Shown in pieces: positions 35,328 through 43,591 of a stretch of DNA of 64,000 nucleotides. This DNA is from an uncultured Bacilli bacterium. GTDB taxonomy: Bacteria; Bacillota_I; Bacilli_A; RF39; UBA660. The stretch spans positions 1 to 64,000 of the forward strand of contig CAKPFG010000003.1 of the NCBI GenBank assembly GCA_934153675.1, in the 5' to 3' direction. The notes beneath the pieces are model-generated. The model was not told the origin of the DNA and searched no databases. It worked only from the letters and a program-made list of their open reading frames with translations. Position numbers and translations under genes: made by a program. Each line of letters begins with the position of its first letter. Positions within the stretch are counted from its first letter, which is position 1.

Positions 35328-38300
35328 TAATCCTCATCCCCCTCTTCAAATGCTTCTATATCAGATTCTTCTAATGTAATATCATTGTCAAGATCAAGTT
35401 CATCTTTAAAGTCTGATTCTATTTCATCTTCATATTCTTCTTCTAAATCATCATGATACTCTTCAAATACACCATCATTTTCATTATTTACTAAATTAGT
35501 ATCAACTGATTCTTCTTTTTTTTCTTCTCTAGGTTCTTCATTTTCAGCTTCTTCTAAATCTTTCAGTTCTTCAAAATTACCATATTCATTTAAAACAGTA
35601 ATATCAAGTCCCAAAGCTTGGAATTCTTTAATCAATACTTTAAACGATTCTGGAATTCCTGGTTTTGGAAGTGGCAATCCTTTTACAATAGACTCATAAA
35701 CCTTAACACGACCAACAACATCATCTGATTTTGTAGTCATCATTTCCTGTAATACGTGAGCAGCACCATAAGCATAAAGTGCCCAAACTTCCATCTCACC
35801 AAATCTTTGACCACCAAATTGTGCCTTACCTCCAAGAGGTTGTTGTGTTACTAAGCTATATGGACCGGTTGACCTTGCATGCAATTTATCATCTACCATA
35901 TGATGTAATTTTATCATATACATAACCCCAACACTTATACGATTATCAAATGGTTCACCAGTACGTCCATCATATAATATCATTTTACCGTCTTCAGCCA
36001 GATGAGCCTCTTTTAAAGCATCTATAATTTCTTCACGATTAGCACCACTAAATACTGGAGTTGCAACGTGTATATTAAGTTCTTTTGCTGCTGCTCCCAA
36101 ATGCATTTCCAAAATCTGACCAATATTCATACGAGATGGGACTCCCAAAGGGTTCAATAAAATATCTATTGGTGTTCCATCAGCCATATAAGGCATATCT
36201 TCACTTGGCAATATAAGTGATATAACACCCTTATTACCATGACGACCTGCCATTTTATCTCCTACGGTAATTTTACGTTTTTGAGCTATATATACACGAA
36301 TTATTTTTGAAACACCAGCAGGTAGTTCATCAGTATCCTCTTTAGTAAAAATCTTTATATCATGAACAATTCCTTCACCACCGTGTGGAACACGTAGAGA
36401 AGTATCCCTTACTTCACGAGTTTTTTCACCAAAAATAGCATGTAATAATTTTTCTTCGCTTGTTAATTCAGCCATTCCTTTAGGAGTAACTTTTCCAACC
36501 AAAATATCATCATCTTTTACTTCAGTACCTATACGTACAATACCAAATTCATCTAAATTTTTGCGACTTTCCTCACTAACATTAGGAATATCACGAGTAA
36601 ATTCCTCAGGCCCTAATTTTGTATCACGACATTCTATTTGATAGTCTTGAATATGAATTGATGTATAAACATCATCCCTAACCAATCTTTCATTCAAAAT
36701 AACGGCATCTTCATAGTTATAACCATTATAGTTCATAAATGCAACAGTAACATTCTTACCTATTGACATTTCCCCTTTATCAGTAGAAGGACCATCTGCA
36801 ATAACCTGATTTTTTTTGATTATATCACCAGTTCTAACGATAGGAACTTGATGATAGCAAGTACCTGCATTACTTCTTTCATAACCATTTAAATAATATG
36901 TGTCCATACCACCTTTAGTTTTAACAAGTATCTTATTAGCATCTACATAATCAACAATTCCATCAGCTTTAGAAATAATAACTGCACCACTATCACGAGC
37001 CGAAATTGCTTCTATTCCAGTACCAACTAATGGAGCCTCAGCCTTAAGTAGAGGTATTGCTTGACGTTGCATATTTGATCCCATAAGTGCACGTTTACCA
37101 TCATCGTGCTCTAAAAATGGAATACCTGCAGTTGTAATTGATACAACCTGTTGTGATGAGACATCTATATAATCAACATCACTAGATTTAACCATTATAT
37201 TATCCCCACGATAACGAACAGGAACCATATTATCTTCAAATTCATTGTCAACATTTAAATTAACTGTAGCTTGAGAAATATGATAATCAAGTTCCTCATC
37301 AGCGGTCATATATTTTATTTCATCAGTTAATTTTCCGTTTTCCACCTTACGATATGGAGTCATAATAAAGCCATAATCATTTACTCTCGCATAGCTTGCA
37401 AGAGCTGTTATAAGTCCAATGTTTGGACCTTCTGGAGATTCTATTGGACATAATCTACCATAATGAGATGGGTTAACATCCCTAACATCCATACCGGCTC
37501 TATCACGCGACAAACCACCAGGTCCCAATGAAGATAGACGTCTTTTATTAGCAAGTTCAGCAACGGGATTAGTTTGATCCATAAATTGCGATAACTGGCT
37601 ACTACCAAAAAATTCCTTGATTGCAGCTGTTAAAGGTCTTATATTAATCAAAGTTTTAGGAGTTACTTCTTCCATTTCTTGAGTACTCATACGATCACGA
37701 ATAACTCTTTCAATACGCGAAACACCTATTCTAAATTGATTTTGTAAAAGTTCACCAACTTGTCTTACACGACGATTAGATAAATGATCAATTTCATCAT
37801 AGTTACCTATTCCCTCATGTAAATTTAAATAATATGAAACAGATGCATAAACATCAGAAATAGTAAGTCTTTTCAAGTCAACACTTTGATCATTACCAAT
37901 TATTTTAACTACTTTTTTAGGATCTTTATTAGAATATACACGAACTATTTGAACCTTATTGTAAGTATCTAAATCTTCATTAATCAAAACTTCCTTAACA
38001 CCATATCCATTTTTCAATATTGGTTTTAATATTTCTAAAGTATCTTTCAATACCTTAGTACCCTTAGCAACTTTTACCTCACCATCAACAATTATATCCT
38101 CAGCAAGAACACAACCATAAAGTCTATCTATTACATTTAATTTCAAATTGAATTTATAACGACCAACTTTGGCCAAATCATATCTAAATGAATCAAAAAA
38201 ACGGGAAATCAATTGATTTTTTGCACTATCTAGTGTAGAAGGTTCACCAGGTCTTAATTTAGAATGAATATCTATTAATGCTTCATCAGTATTTTTATTT

Positions 38301-38977
38301 GCATCTTTTTCTAACGTACGCATAATATAATCATCTTCATCAAATAAATCGACTATATCTGCATCACTTGACAATCCTAAAGCACGTAAAAGCGTAGTAA
38401 TAGGAACTTTACGAGTACGATCAATACGACAATAAATTACATCACGTGCGTCTGTTTCATATTCAAGCCATGTTCCCCTTGTTGGTATTAGTTGTGAAGT
38501 AATCGTTAATTTACCATTTTTCTTATCAATTTCTTTTCCATAATAAGCACTTGGAGAACGAACTAGTTGTGATACAATAACACGTTCAGCACCATTAATA
38601 ACAAACGTGCCACTATCTGTCATAATAGGCATATCACCAAGATAAATTTCTTGTTCTTTTATCTCTCCTGTTTCCTGATTAAAAAGGCGTGCTAAAACCT
38701 TTAAAGGAGCAGCATAAGTTGCATATCTATCCTTGCATCCTTTGATAGAATATCTTGGTTCTTCAAAAGAATAATCTCCAAATTCAAGTGTTAAATTTCC
38801 AGTAAAGCTCTCAACTGGAAAAATATCATCAAATACCTCTTTTATTCCTTCAGTCATAAACCAATTATATGACTTTTTTTGAATTTCCAATAAATTGGAA
38901 AGTTCTATTGCATTTTTAGTTTTTGCATAACTTCTTCTTTCACGGTAATCACCGAATTTTTTTACTGTATAAGCCAC
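35327..38977 (-). CDS. rpoB: DNA-directed RNA polymerase subunit beta
   Basis: Second catalytic subunit. Rifampicin-region sequence GSSQLSQFMDQTNPVAELANKRR with the following LSSLGPGGLSRDRAG and SHYGRLCPIESPEG are textbook, as is the C-terminal KAQFGGQRFGEMEVWALYA. An acidic tail of about 70 residues (many Glu/Asp) follows the conserved end, longer than in Bacillus. The longest frame starts at 39013, but GGGGTGAAAAA stands before the GTG at 38977 and the family begins AYTVKKFGDYRERRSYAK there, so 1216 residues are annotated. Own promoter at 39049-39077 inside the upstream gene's end, plus read-through from rplJL. Confidence 0.98.
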   Translation of the reverse strand: MAYTVKKFGDYRERRSYAKTKNAIELSNLLEIQKKSYNWFMTEGIKEVFDDIFPVESFTGNLTLEFGDYSFEEPRYSIKGCKDRYATYAAPLKVLARLFNQETGEIKEQEIYLGDMPIMTDSGTFVINGAERVIVSQLVRSPSAYYGKEIDKKNGKLTITSQLIPTRGTWLEYETDARDVIYCRIDRTRKVPITTLLRALGLSSDADIVDLFDEDDYIMRTLEKDANKNTDEALIDIHSKLRPGEPSTLDSAKNQLISRFFDSFRYDLAKVGRYKFNLKLNVIDRLYGCVLAEDIIVDGEVKVAKGTKVLKDTLEILKPILKNGYGVKEVLINEDLDTYNKVQIVRVYSNKDPKKVVKIIGNDQSVDLKRLTISDVYASVSYYLNLHEGIGNYDEIDHLSNRRVRQVGELLQNQFRIGVSRIERVIRDRMSTQEMEEVTPKTLINIRPLTAAIKEFFGSSQLSQFMDQTNPVAELANKRRLSSLGPGGLSRDRAGMDVRDVNPSHYGRLCPIESPEGPNIGLITALASYARVNDYGFIMTPYRKVENGKLTDEIKYMTADEELDYHISQATVNLNVDNEFEDNMVPVRYRGDNIMVKSSDVDYIDVSSQQVVSITTAGIPFLEHDDGKRALMGSNMQRQAIPLLKAEAPLVGTGIEAISARDSGAVIISKADGIVDYVDANKILVKTKGGMDTYYLNGYERSNAGTCYHQVPIVRTGDIIKKNQVIADGPSTDKGEMSIGKNVTVAFMNYNGYNYEDAVILNERLVRDDVYTSIHIQDYQIECRDTKLGPEEFTRDIPNVSEESRKNLDEFGIVRIGTEVKDDDILVGKVTPKGMAELTSEEKLLHAIFGEKTREVRDTSLRVPHGGEGIVHDIKIFTKEDTDELPAGVSKIIRVYIAQKRKITVGDKMAGRHGNKGVISLILPSEDMPYMADGTPIDILLNPLGVPSRMNIGQILEMHLGAAAKELNIHVATPVFSGANREEIIDALKEAHLAEDGKMILYDGRTGEPFDNRISVGVMYMIKLHHMVDDKLHARSTGPYSLVTQQPLGGKAQFGGQRFGEMEVWALYAYGAAHVLQEMMTTKSDDVVGRVKVYESIVKGLPLPKPGIPESFKVLIKEFQALGLDITVLNEYGNFEELKDLEEAENEEPREEKKEESVDTNLVNNENDGVFEEYHDDLEEEYEDEIESDFKDELDLDNDITLEESDIEAFEEGDED

Positions 38978-39048
38978 TTTTTCACCCCATATACTATATT
39001 TTTTAGTAATCATATATTGGAAAGAACAATATATATCGCCAATTTATA

Positions 39049-39077
39049 ATTTTAGCAGAAAATATTCAATAAGTCAA
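39049..39077 (-). promoter_or_regulatory. Promoter of rpoBC
   Basis: Minus strand TTGACT, 17 nt, TAAAAT with TGC before the -10. The -35 overlaps the stop of the methyltransferase gene. A hairpin (ATATATTG with CAATATAT, 39012-39035) follows in the leader just ahead of the rpoB start. Confidence 0.6.
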
Positions 39078-39661
39078 CGTATTTGACACCTAAATACATA
39101 AAATCCTTTGTTTTTATTTAATAATTCTACTTTATATACTTTTTGCAATTCTTTGTATAAACTTTTAGCCCCTTGATTCTTATTTATCACTAAATATAAA
39201 AATCCAGTTTTCTTTAAATAGTCTTGAGCTTTAAATAAAATATTATATAAAATTTTCTTTCCCACCCTAACTGGAGGATTAGTAATTATAAAATCATATT
39301 TTTTTGAAACATTTGAATAAACATCACTTGTAAAAATATTTACACAAACATTGTTTAATAAAGCATTTTTTTGTGCTAACTTTAAAGCTCTTTGATTAAC
39401 ATCTATCATATCAACGCAGGATGAAGAAACGCTTTTTATATATATTCCAATAGGCCCATAACCGCATCCAACATCAAGAATATCTCCCTGTAAAATTTTA
39501 ATATCTAAAGAATTAAGTAATGTTCGAGTACCAAAATCAAGACCATTTTTACTAAACACATTATTATCTGTTTTAAAAGTATATAAATTGTTGTTTATCT
39601 TTACCATTATTGTTTTTTCGTCACTTTTTACACTTTCATCATTATCAAAATAATAAGCCAT
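39074..39661 (-). CDS. RsmC-like small class I methyltransferase (YbxB position)
   Basis: SAM-dependent methyltransferase, probably of rRNA guanine N2 type. SAM-binding motif I is ILDVGCGYGPIGIYI (about residue 61), motif IV is FIITNPPVR (about 121), characteristic of N-methylation of bases. The substrate-binding N-terminal part is the short form (ENNLYTFKTDNNVFSKNGLD-like lead without a full duplicated domain), so it corresponds to Bacillus YbxB, which lies at exactly this place between rplL and rpoB. 195 residues. Confidence 0.9.
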   Translation of the reverse strand: MAYYFDNDESVKSDEKTIMVKINNNLYTFKTDNNVFSKNGLDFGTRTLLNSLDIKILQGDILDVGCGYGPIGIYIKSVSSSCVDMIDVNQRALKLAQKNALLNNVCVNIFTSDVYSNVSKKYDFIITNPPVRVGKKILYNILFKAQDYLKKTGFLYLVINKNQGAKSLYKELQKVYKVELLNKNKGFYVFRCQIR

Positions 39662-39694
39662 TTTACTCCTTCATTTTCCCTAAACAAACACTTA

Positions 39695-39720
39695 AAGCCC
39701 ATACTAAAAAGTATAGGCTT
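39695..39720 (-). terminator. Hairpin between rplL and the methyltransferase gene
   Basis: AAGCCTATAC and GTATGGGCTT pair (one G-U) around six bases on the minus strand; the following sequence has only a broken T run, so it is likely an attenuator or processing site that lowers transcription beyond rplL. Confidence 0.5.
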
Positions 39721-39737
39721 AAAATTTTAAATATTAA

Positions 39738-40103
39738 TTATTTTAATTCGATAGTAGCGCCAGCTTCTTCAAATTTAGCTTTTAATTCTTTAGCTTCATC
39801 TGCTGAAGCTTTTTCTTTAATTACACCACCGTTATCAGCGATACCTTTAGCATCCCCTAAACCTAATCCAGTAACTTCCTTGATTAATTTAATAACGGCA
39901 ATTTTATTAGCTCCGCAACTTGCAAGAACAACATCTTGAGTACTTGGGCCTTCAGCTTGTGCTTCTGCTACTGGAGCAGCAACTGCTACTGCTGATGGAT
40001 CAACACCAAATTCCTCCTTCATTAAATCTACTACTTCTTTGATTTCTAAAAGTGTCATTTCTTTTAAAGAATCAATAATCTCTTGTGCACTTAATTTTGC
40101 CAT
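39738..40103 (-). CDS. rplL: Ribosomal protein L7/L12
   Basis: Stalk protein that recruits translation factors. N-terminal dimerisation helices (LSAQEIIDSLKEMTLLEIKE), an Ala-rich hinge (AVAVAAPVAEAQAEG) and the C-terminal factor-binding domain (NKIAVIKLIKEVTGLGLGDA) are all clear. 121 residues, full length. Follows rplJ by 21 nt. Confidence 0.98.
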   Translation of the reverse strand: MAKLSAQEIIDSLKEMTLLEIKEVVDLMKEEFGVDPSAVAVAAPVAEAQAEGPSTQDVVLASCGANKIAVIKLIKEVTGLGLGDAKGIADNGGVIKEKASADEAKELKAKFEEAGATIELK

Positions 40104-40124
40104 ATTTTATTCTCCTTCCATTTA

Positions 40125-40619
40125 TTATTTTTCTTCTAAATTTTTACTATGTAAATCTAAGCAAATTGCAAAATCCCTTGCAATTCCCATAAGCCCAGAT
40201 GCAAACATTGTAAGTAATCCTTCCCTTGATGGAATTGTTGCTAGTTTATTTAACTCATCAATATCAGTAATGCAACCATCAACAATACCTATTTTCATTT
40301 CTAAGTTTGGATGTTTCTTAATAAAGTTGCTAGCAGTTTTAATTGGCTCTATAATATCAGGGCCGAATACAAAAACTTTTGGACCATTTAATTCTTTTTC
40401 TAGATCAATATTTAAAGATTTTAAACTACGAGCAACTAACGTATTTTTATAAATCTTTAACTCAGAATTAGATTCTTTTAACATTCTTCTTAATTCCATT
40501 GTTTCAGCAACAGTTAGGCCATTATTTTCAAGAAGAATAAAAGAAGCTGCATTCTTAACATTATTAGTAATTTCATCAATTACCATTTGTTTTTTCTCTA
40601 GTATTTTTGGATTTGCCAT
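40125..40619 (-). CDS. rplJ: Ribosomal protein L10
   Basis: Stalk base protein that binds 23S rRNA and L12 dimers. MANPKILEKKQMVIDEITN at the start, FILLENNGLTVAETMELRR and YKNTLVARSLK identify it; the C-terminal helix carries L12. A longer frame extends 17 codons into the leader, but GAGGAGGTGTAAT precedes the ATG at 40619. 164 residues. Controlled by the L10 leader upstream. Confidence 0.97.
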   Translation of the reverse strand: MANPKILEKKQMVIDEITNNVKNAASFILLENNGLTVAETMELRRMLKESNSELKIYKNTLVARSLKSLNIDLEKELNGPKVFVFGPDIIEPIKTASNFIKKHPNLEMKIGIVDGCITDIDELNKLATIPSREGLLTMFASGLMGIARDFAICLDLHSKNLEEK

Positions 40620-40639
40620 ATTACACCTCCTCATCATGT

Positions 40640-40750
40640 GTAATACCGTGAAAAAAGTCTCTATAACCATAGAGACTGAGTTTCTTAAATAGATATTTAA
40701 AATCCTCGGTAGGACTTACTATGCCTACTGTCTACGGTATTTCCCAACTG
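40640..40750 (-). promoter_or_regulatory. L10 leader (ribosomal protein autoregulatory RNA)
   Basis: The minus-strand 5' region has the conserved L10-binding architecture: ACCGTAGACAGTAGGCATAG, then GTCCTACCGAGG pairing back onto GTAGGC/CCGTAG, followed by a separate attenuator hairpin (40651-40676). In Bacillota L10(L12)4 binds this leader and represses rplJL. Confidence 0.88.
40651..40676 (-). terminator. Attenuator terminator in the L10 leader
   Basis: GTCTCTAT and ATAGAGAC pair around GGTT on the minus strand and are followed by six T, about 30 nt before the rplJ start. Confidence 0.85.
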
Positions 40751-40756
40751 CGTTAT

Positions 40757-40785
40757 ATTATAACACATAATTACTTTATTGTAAA
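40757..40785 (-). promoter_or_regulatory. Promoter of the L10 leader/rplJL
   Basis: Minus strand TTTACA, 17 nt, TATAAT with TG extension (TGTGTTATAAT). It overlaps the last base positions of the rplA region. Confidence 0.75.
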
Positions 40786-40787
40786 TA

Positions 40788-41483
40788 TTAAATTTCAAAT
40801 TCTGTTTCGTCTAATCTAATACCAGGCCCCATTGTTGATGAAATAGTAATACTTTTTACATATCTACCTTTAACAACACTTGGTTTAGTTTTAATAATTA
40901 ATGAAACAAAAGAATTTAAATTTTCCTTCAATTTATCACAATCAAAAGATGCTTTACCAATAGAAACAGCTACATTACCATAACTATCAGCACGATACTC
41001 TACACGACCTTTTTTAACATCTTCAACAGCTTTCTTAACATCCATTGTTACAGTTCCAGTTTTAGGATTTGGCATTAAACCTTTTGGACCTAAAATACGT
41101 CCAATTTTACCTAAAGCAGGCATCATATCTGGAGTTGCTATTAAAGTGTCAAAATCAAACCAATTTTCCTTAGCAATCTTGTCAATCATATCAGTATCAC
41201 CAACATAATCAGCATTTGCCTCACGAGCTTCAGTAGCCTTAGCTCCCTTAGCAATAACTAACACTTTCTTTGTTTTACCAATACCATTAGGTAAAACTGT
41301 TGCTCCTCTTAATTGTTGATCTGCTTTTTTAGTATCTAGATTTAAATGCATAGAAATCTCTATTGTTTCATCAAATTTAGCACTTGATAATTCTTTTACT
41401 AACTTAACAGCTTCATCTTTAGAATATTTTTTGCTTCTATCTATTTTACTAGATGCTTCTAAATATTTTTTTGATCTTTTCAT
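40788..41483 (-). CDS. rplA: Ribosomal protein L1
   Basis: L1-stalk protein and translational repressor of its own mRNA. Signature segments: RSKKYLEASSKIDRSKKYS, NLDTKKADQQLRGATVLPNG, and GRILGPKGLMPNPKTGTVT with the C-terminal SITISSTMGPGI. 231 residues, full length. AAAGGAGGATAT precedes the ATG; rplK lies 39 nt upstream in the same transcript. Confidence 0.98.
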   Translation of the reverse strand: MKRSKKYLEASSKIDRSKKYSKDEAVKLVKELSSAKFDETIEISMHLNLDTKKADQQLRGATVLPNGIGKTKKVLVIAKGAKATEAREANADYVGDTDMIDKIAKENWFDFDTLIATPDMMPALGKIGRILGPKGLMPNPKTGTVTMDVKKAVEDVKKGRVEYRADSYGNVAVSIGKASFDCDKLKENLNSFVSLIIKTKPSVVKGRYVKSITISSTMGPGIRLDETEFEI

Positions 41484-41522
41484 ATATCCTCCTTTATGGT
41501 TTTATGCGGATAATAATTAACA

Positions 41523-41942
41523 TTAGTCTACTTTAACACCCATGTTAAGTGCAGTACCTGCAACTATTTTCATGGCTTCTTCAACTGTATAGCAATTCAA
41601 ATCTGGTAATTTAGTTTCTGCTATTTCTCTTAATTGATCTTGAGTTATAGTTGCAACGCTTTCATTTTTACCTTTAGTAGAACCTTTTTTTATTTTTGCA
41701 ACTTTTTTAATTAAGAATGCAGTTGGTGGAGTTTTAATTACAAATGTAAAACTTCTATCATCCATTACAGATATTTCAACTGGTAAAATATCACCCATTT
41801 TATCCCTTGTTGCATCATTATACTTTGTACAAAACTCTTGTAAATTAATTCCTGCTGGACCTAATACCGTACCAACTGGTGGAGCTGGTGTTGCTTTACC
41901 TGCAGGAATTTGTAATTTTATTTTTTTAACTAATTCTGCCAC
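41523..41942 (-). CDS. rplK: Ribosomal protein L11
   Basis: GTPase-centre protein needed for the stringent response trigger. N-terminal domain KLQIPAGKATPAPPVGTVLG and RNA-binding C-terminal domain (GTALNMGVKVD end) are typical. The longest frame starts three codons upstream at a GTG inside the ribosome site AGGAGGTG; the GTG at 41942, 6 nt after it, gives VAELVKKIKLQIPAG, matching the family. 139 residues. Confidence 0.97.
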   Translation of the reverse strand: MAELVKKIKLQIPAGKATPAPPVGTVLGPAGINLQEFCTKYNDATRDKMGDILPVEISVMDDRSFTFVIKTPPTAFLIKKVAKIKKGSTKGKNESVATITQDQLREIAETKLPDLNCYTVEEAMKIVAGTALNMGVKVD

Positions 41943-42046
41943 GAAAAACACCTCCTAATTTCTGTTTTTCATTAATTTATTCAAATTTTAACGTGGTAAA
42001 AACGCTCCGCATAATAGAATCTTCCACAGATAAAATTCAAACAAGC
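41943..42046 (-). promoter_or_regulatory. Roughly 100-nt leader of rplK-rplA
   Basis: Untranslated leader between the promoter and rplK. In many bacteria this leader carries an L1-binding site mimicking 23S rRNA; the GGAAGATTC and GCGGAGCGTTTTTACC stretches could take part, but I could not fold a convincing match. Confidence 0.35.
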
Positions 42047-42052
42047 GTAATA

Positions 42053-42081
42053 ATAATACCATAATTTGGTTCATTTGTAAA
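42053..42081 (-). promoter_or_regulatory. Promoter of rplK-rplA
   Basis: Minus strand TTTACA, 17 nt, TATTAT. Confidence 0.65.
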
Positions 42082-42089
42082 GCATTTTA

Positions 42090-42116
42090 ACAAAAAAACT
42101 CTCTTTTAGAGAGTTA
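42090..42116 (-). terminator. Terminator overlapping the nusG stop
   Basis: AACTCTCT and AGAGAGTT form an 8-bp stem on the minus strand followed by seven T; the nusG TAA is part of the upstream arm. Confidence 0.8.
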
Positions 42117-42650
42117 CATTTTTTCTATTTCATCAAAACCTACTTCAACCATTGTTTCCTGGCCAAATAAATCAAGAGCGACTTCAATTAACTGCTTTTG
42201 AACATCAATGCTTTTTACAGTACCAAACATATTAGCAAAAGCCCCAGATTTAACCTTAACAGAATCACCTTCTGCAAGTTCACTTTCAATATCAATGCGG
42301 CTCATATTCATGCTTCCTAAAATTTTATCTACTTCCTTTTTAGTAAGTGGAAAAGGTTTGGCACCTTTACCAGAAGAACCAATAAATCCCGTCACACCAG
42401 GTGTATTACGAACAATAAACCAAGCTTCATCCGTCATTATCATTTCAACAAGAATATATCCAGGAAACATTTTTACTTTTTTCTCTTTTTCAGAACCATC
42501 TTTTAAAACTTCTTTAACAGTTTCCTCTGGAACTACTACTCTAAAGATATAATCTTCCATACCCATACTACTAGCACGCATTAAAAGTTTCTCTTTTACT
42601 TTATTTTCATGCCCTGAGTAAGTATTAACAACATACCATTCTTTTTCCAT
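42114..42650 (-). CDS. nusG: Transcription termination/antitermination protein NusG
   Basis: Binds the RNA polymerase clamp and couples transcription to translation or Rho. NGN domain starts EKEWYVVNTYSGHENKVKE and contains MFPGYILVEM and VRNTPGVTGFIG; the KOW domain follows at about 125 (EGDSVKVKSGAFANMFGTV). 178 residues, normal. Start overlaps the secE stop by one base. Confidence 0.97.
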   Translation of the reverse strand: MEKEWYVVNTYSGHENKVKEKLLMRASSMGMEDYIFRVVVPEETVKEVLKDGSEKEKKVKMFPGYILVEMIMTDEAWFIVRNTPGVTGFIGSSGKGAKPFPLTKKEVDKILGSMNMSRIDIESELAEGDSVKVKSGAFANMFGTVKSIDVQKQLIEVALDLFGQETMVEVGFDEIEKM

Positions 42651-42823
42651 TATAACACCTTCACTAAACCTAATATTGAATCAATAATTGTAAAAAAAAC
42701 CATAAAAAAGATTATTGATGAAACAGTTGCTGTAGAATATATTATCATATCTTTCTTTTTAGGCCATCTTACCCTTTTTAATTCTTTCTTTACATTCACA
42801 AAAAAACGAGCTATTTTTTTCAT
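42650..42823 (-). CDS. secE: Preprotein translocase subunit SecE
   Basis: 57-residue single-span SecE, the clamp of the SecYEG channel. MKKIARFFVNVKKELKRVRW followed by PKKKDMIIYS is the conserved amphipathic helix and the Lys/Trp-Pro motif, then one membrane segment (about 33-55). The stop TAA overlaps the nusG ATG. GAGGTGGAAA precedes the ATG. No rpmG (L33) gene is found upstream, unlike many Bacillota. Confidence 0.92.
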   Translation of the reverse strand: MKKIARFFVNVKKELKRVRWPKKKDMIIYSTATVSSIIFFMVFFTIIDSILGLVKVL

Positions 42824-42874
42824 TTTCCACCTCTAAATTAAATAAAATAAAAACACTCTCCTGTGCTTATTTAA

Positions 42875-42903
42875 ATAGTAACACACATTTTTATATTTGT
42901 CAA
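42875..42903 (-). promoter_or_regulatory. Promoter of secE-nusG
   Basis: Minus strand TTGACA, 17 nt, TACTAT. Confidence 0.7.
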
Positions 42904-42949
42904 TTACATTATGGCAATCCCTTAAAAAATAATAAAATTAACTGATATT

Positions 42950-43545
42950 GAGAATTACTTCAAATTTCAGTTTTTCTATGTTTTTAAAATCTAACATATA
43001 TCATGTAAGTTTTCTTGGCATCGAAATTTTTCCAAAGCTGTTATCTAAACTAGCTAGATTAAATACAATTTTTCTTACAATTGATAAATTTGCTATTAGA
43101 TTTTTAACTCTATTTCTTGAATGGTCTTCGGCTAAAATAGCTTCAAGTCTCCAGCGCAAACCACACTCTATACAAATGTTCTTTTATTGATTCTACTAAT
43201 TTATCCATACCTATTTTGTAATCGCTTATATAATAATTTTGTGTTACCACAGTTTCTTCTTAATCAGTTCTTGATACTTTTGTATATGCTATCGCATTTA
43301 ATGTTTTTCATTTTCTTTATCTTTTATGCACGAAAATCAGATCAAAGAAAACATTCTCTTTCTTCTGTTCTTCCGTTGTTTATTTCTAGAGTTTTTGTAT
43401 GAATTACATTATCGTTTCCAAGTAGGTTATTGTAACTTTCAAATTGCGATTTTATTTTTCTTAATTCTCTTTTATTATCTTTAACTGACAATACATAATA
43501 TCACCATTTTCAACTATTTTTTAAACGAGAACCATACAATTACAT
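42950..43545 (-). pseudogene. Decayed ISAs1-family transposase (C-terminal half)
   Basis: Minus-strand reading in shifting frames recovers the family's landmarks in order: NNGRTEERECF (the HGR-E-R box), ETVVTQNYYISDYKIGMDKL, VESIKEH, a broken WxIE-like region, WRLEAILAEDHSRNR, VKNLIANLSIVRKIVFNLA and KISMPRKL. These match the C-terminal half of ISAs1 (H-repeat) transposases. At least four frame changes and several stops separate them, so it is inactive. It fills most of the 770-nt gap between secE and the next gene; no terminal repeats were found. Confidence 0.75.
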
Positions 43546-43591
43546 TTATTCGTCTTATTAATAATCGTTAATAATTTTATGATAATATTTA

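Noticed and set aside
40640..40750. Reading the L10 leader as an N-terminal extension of rplJ
   Set aside because: The extra 17 codons overlap the attenuator hairpin and precede a strong ribosome site; L10 proteins start at the downstream Met.
42948..43402. Two plus-strand frames of 71-80 residues upstream of secE
   Set aside because: They are opposite the ISAs1 transposase remnant, which explains the sequence better; no ribosome sites.
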